A stretch of DNA of 64,000 bases from assembly GCF_024385465.1 (NCBI RefSeq), contig NZ_JANFLS010000002.1, forward strand, positions 124,001-188,000, written 5' to 3'. The notes below the pieces were generated by a model. The model saw nothing but the letters and a program-made list of their open reading frames with translations, did no database searches and was not told where the DNA came from. Position 1 is the first letter of the stretch, and every line of letters starts with the position of its first letter. The position numbers and the translations under genes are program-made. This DNA comes from Arthrobacter sp. zg-Y844. Lineage in GTDB: Bacteria; Actinomycetota; Actinomycetes; Actinomycetales; Micrococcaceae. Shown piece after piece: positions 44,610 through 52,716 of this stretch.

Positions 44610-45149
44610 ATGTCTTTTGAGTATGTTTCAGCGGTAATGGCCCAAGGGGCGGGTGAAAGCGAAGGCTCAGGAAAAACCTGGATTTTCGTCGCGGTAATAG
44701 TCCTGCTCACCTTGGTATTGCCGAATGCTTCGAAATCCACCAAATCCAAGGGGGAATCCGTCACATACGGAACCGGAACTCTCACAGCTGAAGAGGTTGT
44801 CGCGAAGCGCTTCCAGCCCACCAAATTCAAGGAGGGCTATGACCAGGACGAGGTGGATGACTTCCTGGAACGCACTGTCCAGGAGCTTCGGCGACTCGAA
44901 AAGGAACGTCTTGAACTGCCAAAGACGGACATTTTTAGGCAGGACGTTACCGCTTCAATTCTCAGCCCTGAAGAGGTAATAAATCAGAGGTTCCAGCCGA
45001 CAAAGTTCCGCGAGGGGTATGCGCAGAATGAGGTGGATGACTTCCTGGACCGGATTGCCACGGGTCTTCGGGGCCGGGTTTCCGAAAATGAGCAGCTTCG
45101 GCGCCGGTTAGGCCCGTCCCAGTACGGAACTCCGACGACGCCGAGCTGA
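44610..45149 (+). CDS. Membrane-anchored protein with two DivIVA-type repeats
   Basis: A 179-residue protein. Residues about 23-38 form one membrane helix. Two copies of the DivIVA N-terminal motif follow at 59-94 and 119-154, exactly 60 residues apart, each with the EEVxxxRFQPTKFxEGY core and NEVDDFL or DEVDDFL. DivIVA proteins bind curved membrane and organise polar growth and division; here the coiled-coil tail is missing. The start has no Shine-Dalgarno, and an ATG at 44637 is an alternative. The local DNA is lower in G+C than its neighbours. Confidence 0.82.
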   Translation: MSFEYVSAVMAQGAGESEGSGKTWIFVAVIVLLTLVLPNASKSTKSKGESVTYGTGTLTAEEVVAKRFQPTKFKEGYDQDEVDDFLERTVQELRRLEKERLELPKTDIFRQDVTASILSPEEVINQRFQPTKFREGYAQNEVDDFLDRIATGLRGRVSENEQLRRRLGPSQYGTPTTPS

Positions 45150-45207
45150 CCTGGATACGGCACTTCGACGGACAGTAGCCCTCAATCGATGCCATTCCCT
45201 GGTGGAA

Positions 45208-45630
45208 TTAATCAGCCGGCGGCCGTTGCCGTTGCCGCTTCGTGGCACCCCGTTGTTTCTTTGCATCGAGGCGGCGGTAGTTCGAGCCGCGGGTAGGTTT
45301 GGTGGACCGGCGCGGAGCAGGTCCGGGCGCCAGTCCGTCTGCCACGAGTGCGGCGAGCTTGACCAGGGCTGTTTCCCGGTTGCGAAGCTGGGAACGTTGC
45401 TCGGAGGCCGTCACGGTCAGCACTCCGGCCACGAGACTGCGTTTCAGCCGCTGCAGCAGCAGCAGGCGTTGCTGTTCCGACAGCACCGCAGAACCGGCTA
45501 CGTTCCAGGAGAGTGCGACGCGGCTGTCCGAGGTGTTGACGTGCTGGCCCCCGGGGCCGGACGAACGGGAGAACCGCCACTCGAGTTCAGCCGCGGGAAT
45601 TGTGAGCGCGGGCGACACCACCAAATCCAT
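45208..45630 (-). CDS. arfB: Alternative ribosome-rescue factor ArfB
   Basis: A 140-residue peptidyl-tRNA hydrolase that frees stalled ribosomes lacking a stop codon. Seen: the catalytic GGQ (SRSSGPGGQHVN), followed by the SQxxNRE-like stretch SQLRNRETAL, and a basic C-terminal tail (KKQRGATKRQRQR) that enters the empty mRNA channel. Full length. It is the last gene of a minus-strand series from 48.2 kb. Confidence 0.95.
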   Translation of the reverse strand: MDLVVSPALTIPAAELEWRFSRSSGPGGQHVNTSDSRVALSWNVAGSAVLSEQQRLLLLQRLKRSLVAGVLTVTASEQRSQLRNRETALVKLAALVADGLAPGPAPRRSTKPTRGSNYRRLDAKKQRGATKRQRQRPPAD

Positions 45631-45663
45631 CCCTCCAGCGTCGCACGAACGAATCCGGTACGG

Positions 45664-45951
45664 CTAACGCGAGTACAGCCGGTCGGTGGGCAGCAGCAAC
45701 TCGATTGCAGCGGTCATATCGGCGGCCTTGGCAATCGCACCCTCCGCTGTCGGAGCCACCACCACCCGGTCCCGGTGGACTTCCTGGATCAGCACCGGAA
45801 TCTGACGGCCGTCGTCGTCGAGCCACCACTGCTCGATGAACATCCGAAGGCCGAGCTCGTCGAGCAGGGCTTCGGCGGCATCGAGGTCACCGGCCTCAGC
45901 GCAGCGGCGGTGCAGCAGGTCATACGGGACAAACCCGCCGTCGTCGGTCAT
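45664..45951 (-). CDS. Small acidic hypothetical protein
   Basis: A 95-residue soluble protein of unknown family, rich in acidic residues and leucine (FIEQWWLDDDGRQIPVLIQEVHRDRVVV). The ATG overlaps the stop of a 26-codon upstream frame (ATGA), so the start may depend on coupling, or both may be pieces of one gene. It lies 33 bases before arfB and is probably co-transcribed. Confidence 0.65.
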   Translation of the reverse strand: MTDDGGFVPYDLLHRRCAEAGDLDAAEALLDELGLRMFIEQWWLDDDGRQIPVLIQEVHRDRVVVAPTAEGAIAKAADMTAAIELLLPTDRLYSR

Positions 45952-46028
45952 ATGGATATACCCACGTGCTCGCCGTCGAGGCTCCGCAGATGGTCAAAGG
46001 TGTTGTCGGGCGGCAGGGGTTCGGACAT
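45948..46028 (-). CDS. 26-residue upstream frame, possible small protein or gene fragment
   Basis: ATG at 46028 opens a frame of 26 codons (MSEPLPPDNTFDHLRSLDG and a few more) that ends in a TGA overlapping the next ATG. The composition looks protein-like rather than random. It could be a leader peptide, a coupled small protein, or the true N-terminus of the 95-residue protein lost by a frameshift. Confidence 0.4.
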   Translation of the reverse strand: MSEPLPPDNTFDHLRSLDGEHVGISI

Positions 46029-46051
46029 GGCAGGACCCTAGCACCCTGGGA

Positions 46052-46454
46052 TCACTCGGGCAGCAGGTCCCACAGTTTCCGGGTGGTGTTCCAGCTGCGG
46101 ATGGTCATCGACTTGTACAGCGGCGAGGCCGCGATGGCACTCAGCCGGCTCTTGGTCAGCTCGGCGCTGAGCCGCTGCGAATAGATGACGCCTTCGCCGG
46201 CCCAGATCTCGTCAACGCCTTCCCTCGGCCGGAAAGCTTCCAGGGCGGTGTCGGCATCGATGTCCATGAGGAAGATCGCGTCCGAGTGGTAGAGGTCCGG
46301 CCGCTCACCAAAGTGCTGCGGCCGATGCTCGACGACGGCCTGCAGCTGCGCGCGGCCCAGCACCAGGACCTTGATGAGTTCGTCGTCGAGGTCGAAGTGG
46401 TCCGCGCAGGAGGGCCAGATAAGGGAACGAGTCCGCGGCCGGGCTGTCGGTCAC
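46052..46454 (-). pseudogene. DUF1697 gene with an internal deletion and frameshift
   Basis: The GTG at 46454 begins MTDSPAADSFPYLALLRG, the start of a DUF1697 protein (usually ...LLRGINVGG). Directly after, near 46400, the matching frame shifts: the other frame continues ADHFDLDDELIKVLVLG and runs to a good DUF1697 C-terminus (KSRLSAIAASPLYKS, WNTTRKLWDLL). About 55-60 residues between LLRG and DHF are missing. The span of 403 bases is not a multiple of three. DUF1697 function is unknown. Its start overlaps the upstream hydrolase stop (GTGA), which shows the gene was once an operon member. Confidence 0.85.
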
Positions 46455-47233
46455 TGCACCGGGATGCGGCGGCGGATTTCGCGAACCGTGCCCGCCGGAT
46501 CGGGGGAGTGGTCGTGGGACTCGGGCACGGTGACCAGCACGGCCTGCGGCATCCGCCGCGCCAGCTTCTCGGTGGCGGCCATGATCACCGGGTAGGTGGT
46601 GGTTCCCCGCAGGATGGTGACGGGGACCGAAACCTGTGCCATCGCCGCCGTCGGGGTGGACACGGCCTGCGAAAGCAGCGCGTCATAGACGGCGGACTGC
46701 GCCAGCGGAACCAGGGAATCGAACATGGGGCTGGCCTGGATCTGTTCAATAAACGGTTCGGGCAGACCGATTCCTTCCCGCTGGAAGGTGGTCACGGCAT
46801 CCGCCGGGTTCCCTGAATCAACAAGGGCCTGAAGCCGCTGCGGAAGGTCCATCGAGGGTTCCCCCTCGCCGAAGAGGAACGGCGGCTCGGACAGGAACAG
46901 ATGGCTGATCGGTGCTCCCTCGGCCGCCGCCAGCAGGGCGAGCATGGCGCCGGAGGAATGTCCGAGGACCACCGCGTCGCCGCCGACGGCGTTGAGGACC
47001 GCTGTGAGGTCCTCCACCTCCCGCCGCGGAGAGTAGGGGGAAGAGTCCGTGCTTTCCCCGCGGGCACGGCGGTCCATCGTCACCGCCTGGAAACCGGCGG
47101 CTTTCAGCGCGTCGGCCAACGGGGCGCCGGCGTCGGCGGTCGAAAATGCACCGCCGACAATGACCACCGGCGGACCATGGCCCGTCTGGTCGAAAGCGAT
47201 CCGGGTGCCGTCTGCTGAGTCTGCGTACAACAT
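46451..47233 (-). CDS. Alpha/beta hydrolase
   Basis: A 260-residue serine hydrolase. Seen: the oxyanion stretch VVIVGGAFS, the nucleophile elbow GHSSG, and the catalytic His in PESHDHSPDPAG. The substrate is unknown. ATG at 47233 gives a usual N-terminus (MLYADSADGTRIAFDQ); an ATG at 47269 would add 12 residues. The stop overlaps the broken DUF1697 gene. Confidence 0.88.
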   Translation of the reverse strand: MLYADSADGTRIAFDQTGHGPPVVIVGGAFSTADAGAPLADALKAAGFQAVTMDRRARGESTDSSPYSPRREVEDLTAVLNAVGGDAVVLGHSSGAMLALLAAAEGAPISHLFLSEPPFLFGEGEPSMDLPQRLQALVDSGNPADAVTTFQREGIGLPEPFIEQIQASPMFDSLVPLAQSAVYDALLSQAVSTPTAAMAQVSVPVTILRGTTTYPVIMAATEKLARRMPQAVLVTVPESHDHSPDPAGTVREIRRRIPVQ

Positions 47234-47351
47234 GCCCCAGATTCGATCATGCCGACGAGGCCCCGGCAATCAGTGGCTCCGCATCCGCGGCTCCGGCGGC
47301 CAACTTTCTTCCGCGCCTCCGGCACCCCGCCGCCGCGCGCGGGCCGTGGAC

Positions 47352-48185
47352 CTAGCCGGCGACCTGGCTGCGCTGGCCGGTATCGACGGCGGCCACCGCA
47401 CCGCCGTCGAGCAGGAGGTCCGCGCCGGTCATGAAGCTGGCATCCTGGCTGAGCAGGAAGGCCGTGGCATTGGCGATGTCGAAGGCGGTGCCGAGGCGCT
47501 TGGTGCCGGACGCCTCGATCATGGCACGCATTTGCGCGCCCGATTCGCCGGCGAGTTCCTGCTGTCCCATCGGGGTGGAAATGACGCCGGGGCTGATGCT
47601 GTTCACGCGTGCCCCGCGGGCACCCCAGCGCAGGCTGGCGGTCTGGACGCGGACCTGATTGGCGCGCTTGGCCACACTGTAGGCGTGTCCGGGGTGGTCG
47701 ATGCCGGCAACAAACGGGATCAGCAGCAGATCGTCCGCAGGGACGGTGGCCAGGCTCGCCAGCACGTCGGCGGGCATCTGGCCGCCGGCCATGTAGGCGG
47801 ACATGCTGGAAATGACGACGCCGGCACCGCCCGGGGCGATGACCTTCTCGAACTCCTCCAGCACCACGGCCACGCCGAACAGGTCGACCTTCCAGATCGC
47901 CTCCACCGGTGCCTGGACGGGGGAGAGCCCGGCGGTGTGGACGACGCCGGTTACCGCTCCCAGCTCACGGGCAGTTGCGGCCAGGGCGGCCACGGACTGA
48001 CGTGAGGAGACGTCCACCTGCTGGGAGACGACGTCGTAGCCCTCACCGAGCGCGGTGGCCACGGTGCTCTCCAGCAGTTCTTCATTGAAGTCCGCCACCA
48101 GGATCTTGCGTCCTGCGCCGGACCGGCGCATAACCGCCTGCCCCATGCCGCCCATGCCGATAACTACCAGTACTTCCGAGGCCAT
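47352..48185 (-). CDS. SDR family oxidoreductase
   Basis: A 277-residue short-chain dehydrogenase with GMGGMGQAV as cofactor loop (in place of TGxxxGxG), the catalytic Ser in VVISSMSAY, and Tyr/Lys in HAYSVAKRA. It ends in TGADLLLDGGAVAAV, the usual classical-SDR end. The substrate is unknown. GGAG lies five bases before the ATG. Confidence 0.9.
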   Translation of the reverse strand: MASEVLVVIGMGGMGQAVMRRSGAGRKILVADFNEELLESTVATALGEGYDVVSQQVDVSSRQSVAALAATARELGAVTGVVHTAGLSPVQAPVEAIWKVDLFGVAVVLEEFEKVIAPGGAGVVISSMSAYMAGGQMPADVLASLATVPADDLLLIPFVAGIDHPGHAYSVAKRANQVRVQTASLRWGARGARVNSISPGVISTPMGQQELAGESGAQMRAMIEASGTKRLGTAFDIANATAFLLSQDASFMTGADLLLDGGAVAAVDTGQRSQVAG

Positions 48186-48290
48186 GATGCTCCGATGCTT
48201 AGAGTGCCGGCGGGAAACCGCCGGATGTATGCCTCTGAGACTAGCGGGTCTCGGTTTCCCCGCGGCACGGCGCGGCGGTGGGCATCGAAG

Positions 48291-48719
48291 TTAGCCGGCA
48301 GGGTCATAGGCGACGGCGACGTCGAGTACCCAGACGACGCCGAAGCGGTCCTGCACCATTCCGTAGGCGGGGGAGAAGGCCGAGGGCGCCAGGTCCTGCA
48401 GTACGGTGGAGCCCTCGGCAAGCCGGTCCCAGAGAGCGGTGATCTCCTCGGCCGAGTCGCCGCGGACCGAGACAAAGGAGGATTTGTCTCCCTGGTCGTA
48501 GGACACGCTGGCGGGAACGTCGTAGGCCATGATCGAGAAGCCGTTCCCGCCGATGACCTGCCCGAACTTGACCTGGCCGGCCTCCTCCGGGAGTTCGACG
48601 CTGTAGGCATCCTCATTGGTGACGACGATAAGCTGCCCGCCGAAGACCGAGTGGTAGAACTCGAGGGCGGCCCGGGCATCGCCGCGGAAGTTCAGGTGGG
48701 GCGTGGTGGTGACAGACAT
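48291..48719 (-). CDS. VOC family (PhnB/glyoxalase-like) protein
   Basis: A 142-residue vicinal-oxygen-chelate fold protein: HLNFRGDARAALEFYHSVFGGQL at the start and MVQDRFGVVWVLDV at the end, as in PhnB-type members. The metal residues are only partly recognisable, so activity is open. AGAAGGAGCAACCC precedes the ATG. It is transcribed divergently from a WYL regulator 100 bases away, which may control it. Confidence 0.9.
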   Translation of the reverse strand: MSVTTTPHLNFRGDARAALEFYHSVFGGQLIVVTNEDAYSVELPEEAGQVKFGQVIGGNGFSIMAYDVPASVSYDQGDKSSFVSVRGDSAEEITALWDRLAEGSTVLQDLAPSAFSPAYGMVQDRFGVVWVLDVAVAYDPAG

Positions 48720-48807
48720 GGGTTGCTCCTTCTGGGGTAGCCCGGGTGTTTCCCGGTAACACCCACTGTTCTCTTAGTAGAGGTCAGTTTCTGGCCGCTA
48801 TTTCGTT

Positions 48808-48813
48808 TATCTT
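48808..48813 (+). promoter_or_regulatory. Leaderless -10 box TATCTT, N6, ATG
   Basis: TATCTT lies exactly six bases before the WYL-regulator ATG at 48820, in an AT-rich stretch without a Shine-Dalgarno. Confidence 0.55.
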
Positions 48814-48819
48814 TTCCGT

Positions 48820-49818
48820 ATGCCCACCACGACGTCGCGGCTCCTGACGCTGCTTTCACTTCTGCAGACTCCGCGGGACTGGCCGGGGCAGGTACTCGCG
48901 GACCGGCTGGAGATCAGCCCCCGGACCGTGCGCCGCGACGTCGACCGCCTGCGGGAAATGGGTTACCGCATCTCCGCACTGAAGGGGCCGGATGGGGGCT
49001 ACCGCCTGGACGCCGGTGCCGAGCTGCCGCCGCTGCTTTTTGACGACGACCAGGTGTTGGCCCTCGCCGTCGCGCTGCACTCCGCGCCCATGACGGGAGC
49101 CGGTATCGATGAGGCCGCCGCCCGCGCGCTGGCCACGGTCCGGCAGGTGATGCCCTCGCGGCTGCGCCACCGTCTTGACGCGCTGCAGTTCACCGCGCTG
49201 TCCGTGGGTCCCGGTGACGCCGGATCGGTTTCGCCGGAACTGCTGCTGACCCTCGCCGCTGCCGTCCGATCACGTCAGGTGCTGCGCTTTGACTATGCAG
49301 GTGCCCAGTCGGGAGACGGCGACGTCGGCTTCTCACCGCCGCGCCGGGCGGAGCCGCATCATCTGGTGGCCTCCCGCGGACGCTGGTACCTGGTGGCCTG
49401 GGACCTGGACCGGAACGACTGGCGGATCTTCCGTGCCGGCCGGATCACGCCGCGGACGCCGGCGGGTGCCCGGTTCCGGGAGCGGGAACTGCCCGGCGGC
49501 AGCGTGCACGCCTTCGTCTCCGCCCGGTTCCGGGGAACGGAGCCGGGAAAGAATCCCGGTAAGGGGTCCGACTGGCCCTGCCGGGGTGCCGTGATCCTGC
49601 ACCTGCCGGCGGCCGCCGTCGTTCCGTTCGCCGCGGACGGCACGGTCGAAGCGCTGGGATCCGACCGGTGCCGGCTGGAGGCGGGCTCCTGGTCCTGGGC
49701 GGCACTGGCAGCCTCCTTTGGCCGGTTCGACGCCGGACTCGAGGTGGTCGGCCCGCCTGAACTGGCCGCCGCCTTCGGGAAGCTGGCTACCCGCTTCACC
49801 GCGGCGGCAGCACGGTAG
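48820..49818 (+). CDS. HTH and WYL-domain transcriptional regulator (YafY type)
   Basis: A 332-residue protein with an N-terminal DeoR-like helix-turn-helix (VLADRLEISPRTVRRDVDRLREMGY) and a WYL domain (RWYLVAWDLDRNDWRIFRAGRI), followed by a C-terminal WCX-like part. WYL domains sense nucleic-acid or nucleotide ligands. Divergent placement suggests control of the VOC gene. Confidence 0.93.
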   Translation: MPTTTSRLLTLLSLLQTPRDWPGQVLADRLEISPRTVRRDVDRLREMGYRISALKGPDGGYRLDAGAELPPLLFDDDQVLALAVALHSAPMTGAGIDEAAARALATVRQVMPSRLRHRLDALQFTALSVGPGDAGSVSPELLLTLAAAVRSRQVLRFDYAGAQSGDGDVGFSPPRRAEPHHLVASRGRWYLVAWDLDRNDWRIFRAGRITPRTPAGARFRERELPGGSVHAFVSARFRGTEPGKNPGKGSDWPCRGAVILHLPAAAVVPFAADGTVEALGSDRCRLEAGSWSWAALAASFGRFDAGLEVVGPPELAAAFGKLATRFTAAAAR

Positions 49819-49875
49819 GCGCGTGATATCTCCGCTTCTCGGTCGAGCGGGCCCGCGGGAACCGGGATCGGACTG

Positions 49876-49881
49876 CATAAT
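49876..49881 (+). promoter_or_regulatory. Leaderless -10 box CATAAT, N6, ATG
   Basis: CATAAT lies exactly six bases before the ATG at 49888; no Shine-Dalgarno is seen. Confidence 0.5.
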
Positions 49882-49887
49882 GCCGTT

Positions 49888-51279
49888 ATGGCTGCCCATC
49901 ACCGGAACACGAATCCACTTCCCGCACTCTGGCAGGACCTGGCCCCGCTGCTGCCGACGGACACGGACACGGCGCCGTGGTCGGGGCCGCGCTGGTGGTG
50001 GGCGGGCGCACTGGACGTGGAAGGACTGGCCCTCGGATCCCTGCAGGCGCTGGCTACGGCGCTCGCCGCCGGGACCGGCGCCGCGGGCAGGAGCCGGGAC
50101 ATCGGACTGACCTCCCGGGGTGCCGCGGCGTCCTTTGCCTCCTATACCCACCTGCGGGTCAACGGCCAGGCCGTGGGCGGGTTCGCCCCGCTGTCGGGTT
50201 TCCGCCGCACCATCGACGGATGGGTCCGGCTGCACGCCAACTATCCGCATCACGAACGCGCCCTGCTCACGGCGCTGGGCGTTGCCTCACCGGACGCCGT
50301 AGATGCCGCACTACTGCGGTTGACCGCCATGGAGGTGGAGGACCGGGTGACGGCATACGGGGGAGTGGCAGCCGCGGTCCGGCCGCCAGCGGAGTGGATG
50401 AGCTCCCCGGCAGGCAGGGCCCTGCAGGGGGAACCCTGGATCCGGCTGAACACAGCCCCGGCACCAGCGCCTTCCCGTACAGTGCCGGCTGCCCTGCGCG
50501 GCGGGTTCGGCGGGATTCTGGACGGCCTGCGTGTTCTGGACCTGACGCGGGTGATCGCCGGTCCGTCGGGCAGCCGGATCCTGGGCGCCCTGGGGGCCGA
50601 CGTGCTGCGGATCGACCCGCCCGCCACACCGGAGCTGGTGGAGCAGCACATTGACACCGGCTTCTCGAAGCGCAGTGCGGTGGCCGACCTCACCGACCCG
50701 CCCGCCTACCGGCGGTTCCGCGAGCTCCTCGAGGAGGCCGACGTCGTGCTGCTGGGGTACCGGGGCGGCTCCCTGGCCCGCTTCGGACTGGATCCGGAAG
50801 CGTTGCGGGCGGATTTCCCGGGACTGGGCGTGGTCAGCTTCGACGCCTGGGGGAATGCCGGGCCATGGGCGGCCCGGCGGGGTTTCGACAGCATTGTGCA
50901 GGCCGCGAGCGGCATTGCCACCATCTACGGCGGCGGGGAGGGAGACTCGTGGCGGCCCGGGGCGCTGCCGGTCCAGGCGCTGGACTATGCCACCGGCCTC
51001 GGGGCAGCCGCCGCTGCGGCGGCGCTCATGGGTGCCCGGAATCGAGGGATCAGCGGATCGGCCCATCTGTCGCTGGCGCGCACCGCGCTGGAGCTGATGC
51101 GGCTGCCTGCTCCGCCCTCGGGTACGGAGCGGAACGAACTGGAACCGGAGCTCCGCACCTCGCCAAGCGCCTACGGCGAACTGACGTTTGTGCCGCCGCC
51201 CCTGCTGGTGGACGGAAAGCATCTTGAGTACAGCCGGCCGCCGCAGCGTTACGGCAGTTCTGCGCTTGTCTGGGAATAA
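49888..51279 (+). CDS. CoA-transferase family III (CaiB/BaiF-like) protein
   Basis: A 463-residue protein. The usual family N-terminus (LDGLRVLDLTRVIAGPSGSRILGALGADVLRI) appears only near residue 210; the first 200 residues hold a stretch like the C-terminal half of the family (VGGFAPLSGFRRTIDGWVRLHANYP). So it reads as a half-duplicated or rearranged CaiB-type protein, a form known in actinobacteria. It would move CoA between an acyl-CoA and a carboxylic acid; substrates are unknown. Confidence 0.82.
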   Translation: MAAHHRNTNPLPALWQDLAPLLPTDTDTAPWSGPRWWWAGALDVEGLALGSLQALATALAAGTGAAGRSRDIGLTSRGAAASFASYTHLRVNGQAVGGFAPLSGFRRTIDGWVRLHANYPHHERALLTALGVASPDAVDAALLRLTAMEVEDRVTAYGGVAAAVRPPAEWMSSPAGRALQGEPWIRLNTAPAPAPSRTVPAALRGGFGGILDGLRVLDLTRVIAGPSGSRILGALGADVLRIDPPATPELVEQHIDTGFSKRSAVADLTDPPAYRRFRELLEEADVVLLGYRGGSLARFGLDPEALRADFPGLGVVSFDAWGNAGPWAARRGFDSIVQAASGIATIYGGGEGDSWRPGALPVQALDYATGLGAAAAAAALMGARNRGISGSAHLSLARTALELMRLPAPPSGTERNELEPELRTSPSAYGELTFVPPPLLVDGKHLEYSRPPQRYGSSALVWE

Positions 51280-51298
51280 GGCGCCTCCAGTCCGTCCG

Positions 51299-51865
51299 TC
51301 AGGGAAGCCTGCCGGGCCGCAGCAGCGAGGGGACGGCAGCCCGGCCGGGGTCCAGCGGCACGGGGCTGATAAGCACCGCCGGTCCGCGGTGAAGCGTCCC
51401 GCTGCTCAACGGCCGGCAGCGCAGCCCGCCCCGGCCCCGCATCGCCTTGTGCGCGCCGGGCGCCAGGACCTGATCCATCCAGGCGCACGGGTGGGCCTGC
51501 CTGCCGCCGTGGAACTCAACCAGGCCACCTGCCGATTCGAGAACAAAGTCCTGCCCCAACAGCGGGATCAGCTCGGCACCGCGGAGCACCACGTTCCGGC
51601 GGGCCAGCAGCGGGTCGAAAGGATCGGCACCAAGCTCCGCGGCGATGGCCTCCAACGACTCCACAGCGAACAGGGTCACGGCTGCATCCATGTGGGCGGC
51701 CTTGCCGAAGAACCGGTCCCCGACAATCCCCTTGCCGGCCACCACCTCAGCCTGGTCCGCATCAGTGGTGACGACGTCGGCCGGCCCGTCCTTGGCGCGC
51801 CCGAAGTAGGCGTGGGCGGGCGAGACGAGCAGGTGCAGGATCTCGACGTCGTACGCGTAACTCAT
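51299..51865 (-). CDS. MOSC domain protein
   Basis: A 188-residue protein with the MOSC core: GKGIVGDRFFGK, ARRNVVLRG, HPCAWMDQVL with the conserved Cys, and GLRCRPLSSGTL. MOSC domains carry molybdenum cofactor or sulfur for transfer or reduce N-hydroxylated compounds. Stand-alone MOSC proteins are often unassigned. TAGCGT lies six bases before the ATG. It converges with the CoA-transferase gene. Confidence 0.9.
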   Translation of the reverse strand: MSYAYDVEILHLLVSPAHAYFGRAKDGPADVVTTDADQAEVVAGKGIVGDRFFGKAAHMDAAVTLFAVESLEAIAAELGADPFDPLLARRNVVLRGAELIPLLGQDFVLESAGGLVEFHGGRQAHPCAWMDQVLAPGAHKAMRGRGGLRCRPLSSGTLHRGPAVLISPVPLDPGRAAVPSLLRPGRLP

Positions 51866-51871
51866 GCCTCC

Positions 51872-51877
51872 ACGCTA
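51872..51877 (-). promoter_or_regulatory. Leaderless -10 box TAGCGT, N6, ATG
   Basis: On the minus strand TAGCGT lies exactly six bases before the MOSC-gene ATG at 51865. A GGAGG also occurs but ends one base before the ATG, too near to act as a Shine-Dalgarno. Confidence 0.5.
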
Positions 51878-52019
51878 ACCCTTCCGGTGCGGACGGTCCG
51901 CAGCCGCTCATCCCGTCCCCGGCACGGGCGCGCCGGTGCCGCGCGCGTTGCGCCGCACGTGCGAGGATGGCGCGAAATGACGAGGGTGCCATGCCGGATA
52001 AGGGGTGGGTAACGGGACA

Positions 52020-52706
52020 ATGCGGTACGTCTACCTGCGGACCTGCGCGTCAATGGCCGGCCTGCTGTGTTTATGCTTGGTTGTCTCCCTTGCCGTGTTC
52101 CTGAACCTTTCCAATGAGCCGGCCGGCGCAGTAGCTGTCCCTGAAGCCGAGGCACCGGACAGCGTCATACTCGTGGTCAACAAGCACCGTCCCCTGGCGG
52201 CGGACTATGTGCCGCCGGACCTGGTCGACGCGGGCGGGCTGCTGCTCCGCGCCGAAGCGGCTGAAGCCTATGTCCATATGGTTGGGGACGCCGCCGCGGA
52301 GGGTGTCGCCATTTCTCCCGTCAGCGGCTATCGGTCGAGCGAAGAACAGTCCCGGCTGCACTCCTCCTACACCGAGAGGTACGGGCAGGAGGGAGCCGAT
52401 TCGCTCTCCGCCCGGCCCGGCTACAGCGAGCATGAGACCGGGCTGGCCGTGGATGTCGGCAACCCGGATGGCCTGTGTGCGCTGGAAACCTGTTTCGAGG
52501 GAACGGCGGCCGGTGCCTGGACGGCGGCGAACGCGCACCGGTACGGCTTCCTGATCCGCTATCCGGCGGGGGCGGAACACATCACCGGGTATGCCTACGA
52601 GCCCTGGCACCTGCGCTACGTGGGGCCGGAGGTTGCGGCGGCCGTCTACGACGCCGGGGTGACCCTGGAGGAGTTCCTCGGCTTTCCGGCCGCCCCGGAT
52701 TACTGA
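52020..52706 (+). CDS. D-alanyl-D-alanine carboxypeptidase, VanY (M15B) family
   Basis: A 228-residue exported peptidase that trims the terminal D-Ala of peptidoglycan stems. An N-terminal hydrophobic segment (about 10-30) is a signal or anchor. Zinc ligands are in SEHETGLAVDVG (His, Asp) and PWHLRYVG (His), with SGYRSSEEQ ahead of them. AAGGGG stands well before the ATG at 52020. A GTG at 52005 is an alternative start. Confidence 0.9.
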   Translation: MRYVYLRTCASMAGLLCLCLVVSLAVFLNLSNEPAGAVAVPEAEAPDSVILVVNKHRPLAADYVPPDLVDAGGLLLRAEAAEAYVHMVGDAAAEGVAISPVSGYRSSEEQSRLHSSYTERYGQEGADSLSARPGYSEHETGLAVDVGNPDGLCALETCFEGTAAGAWTAANAHRYGFLIRYPAGAEHITGYAYEPWHLRYVGPEVAAAVYDAGVTLEEFLGFPAAPDY

Positions 52707-52716
52707 TCGGGTGTAG

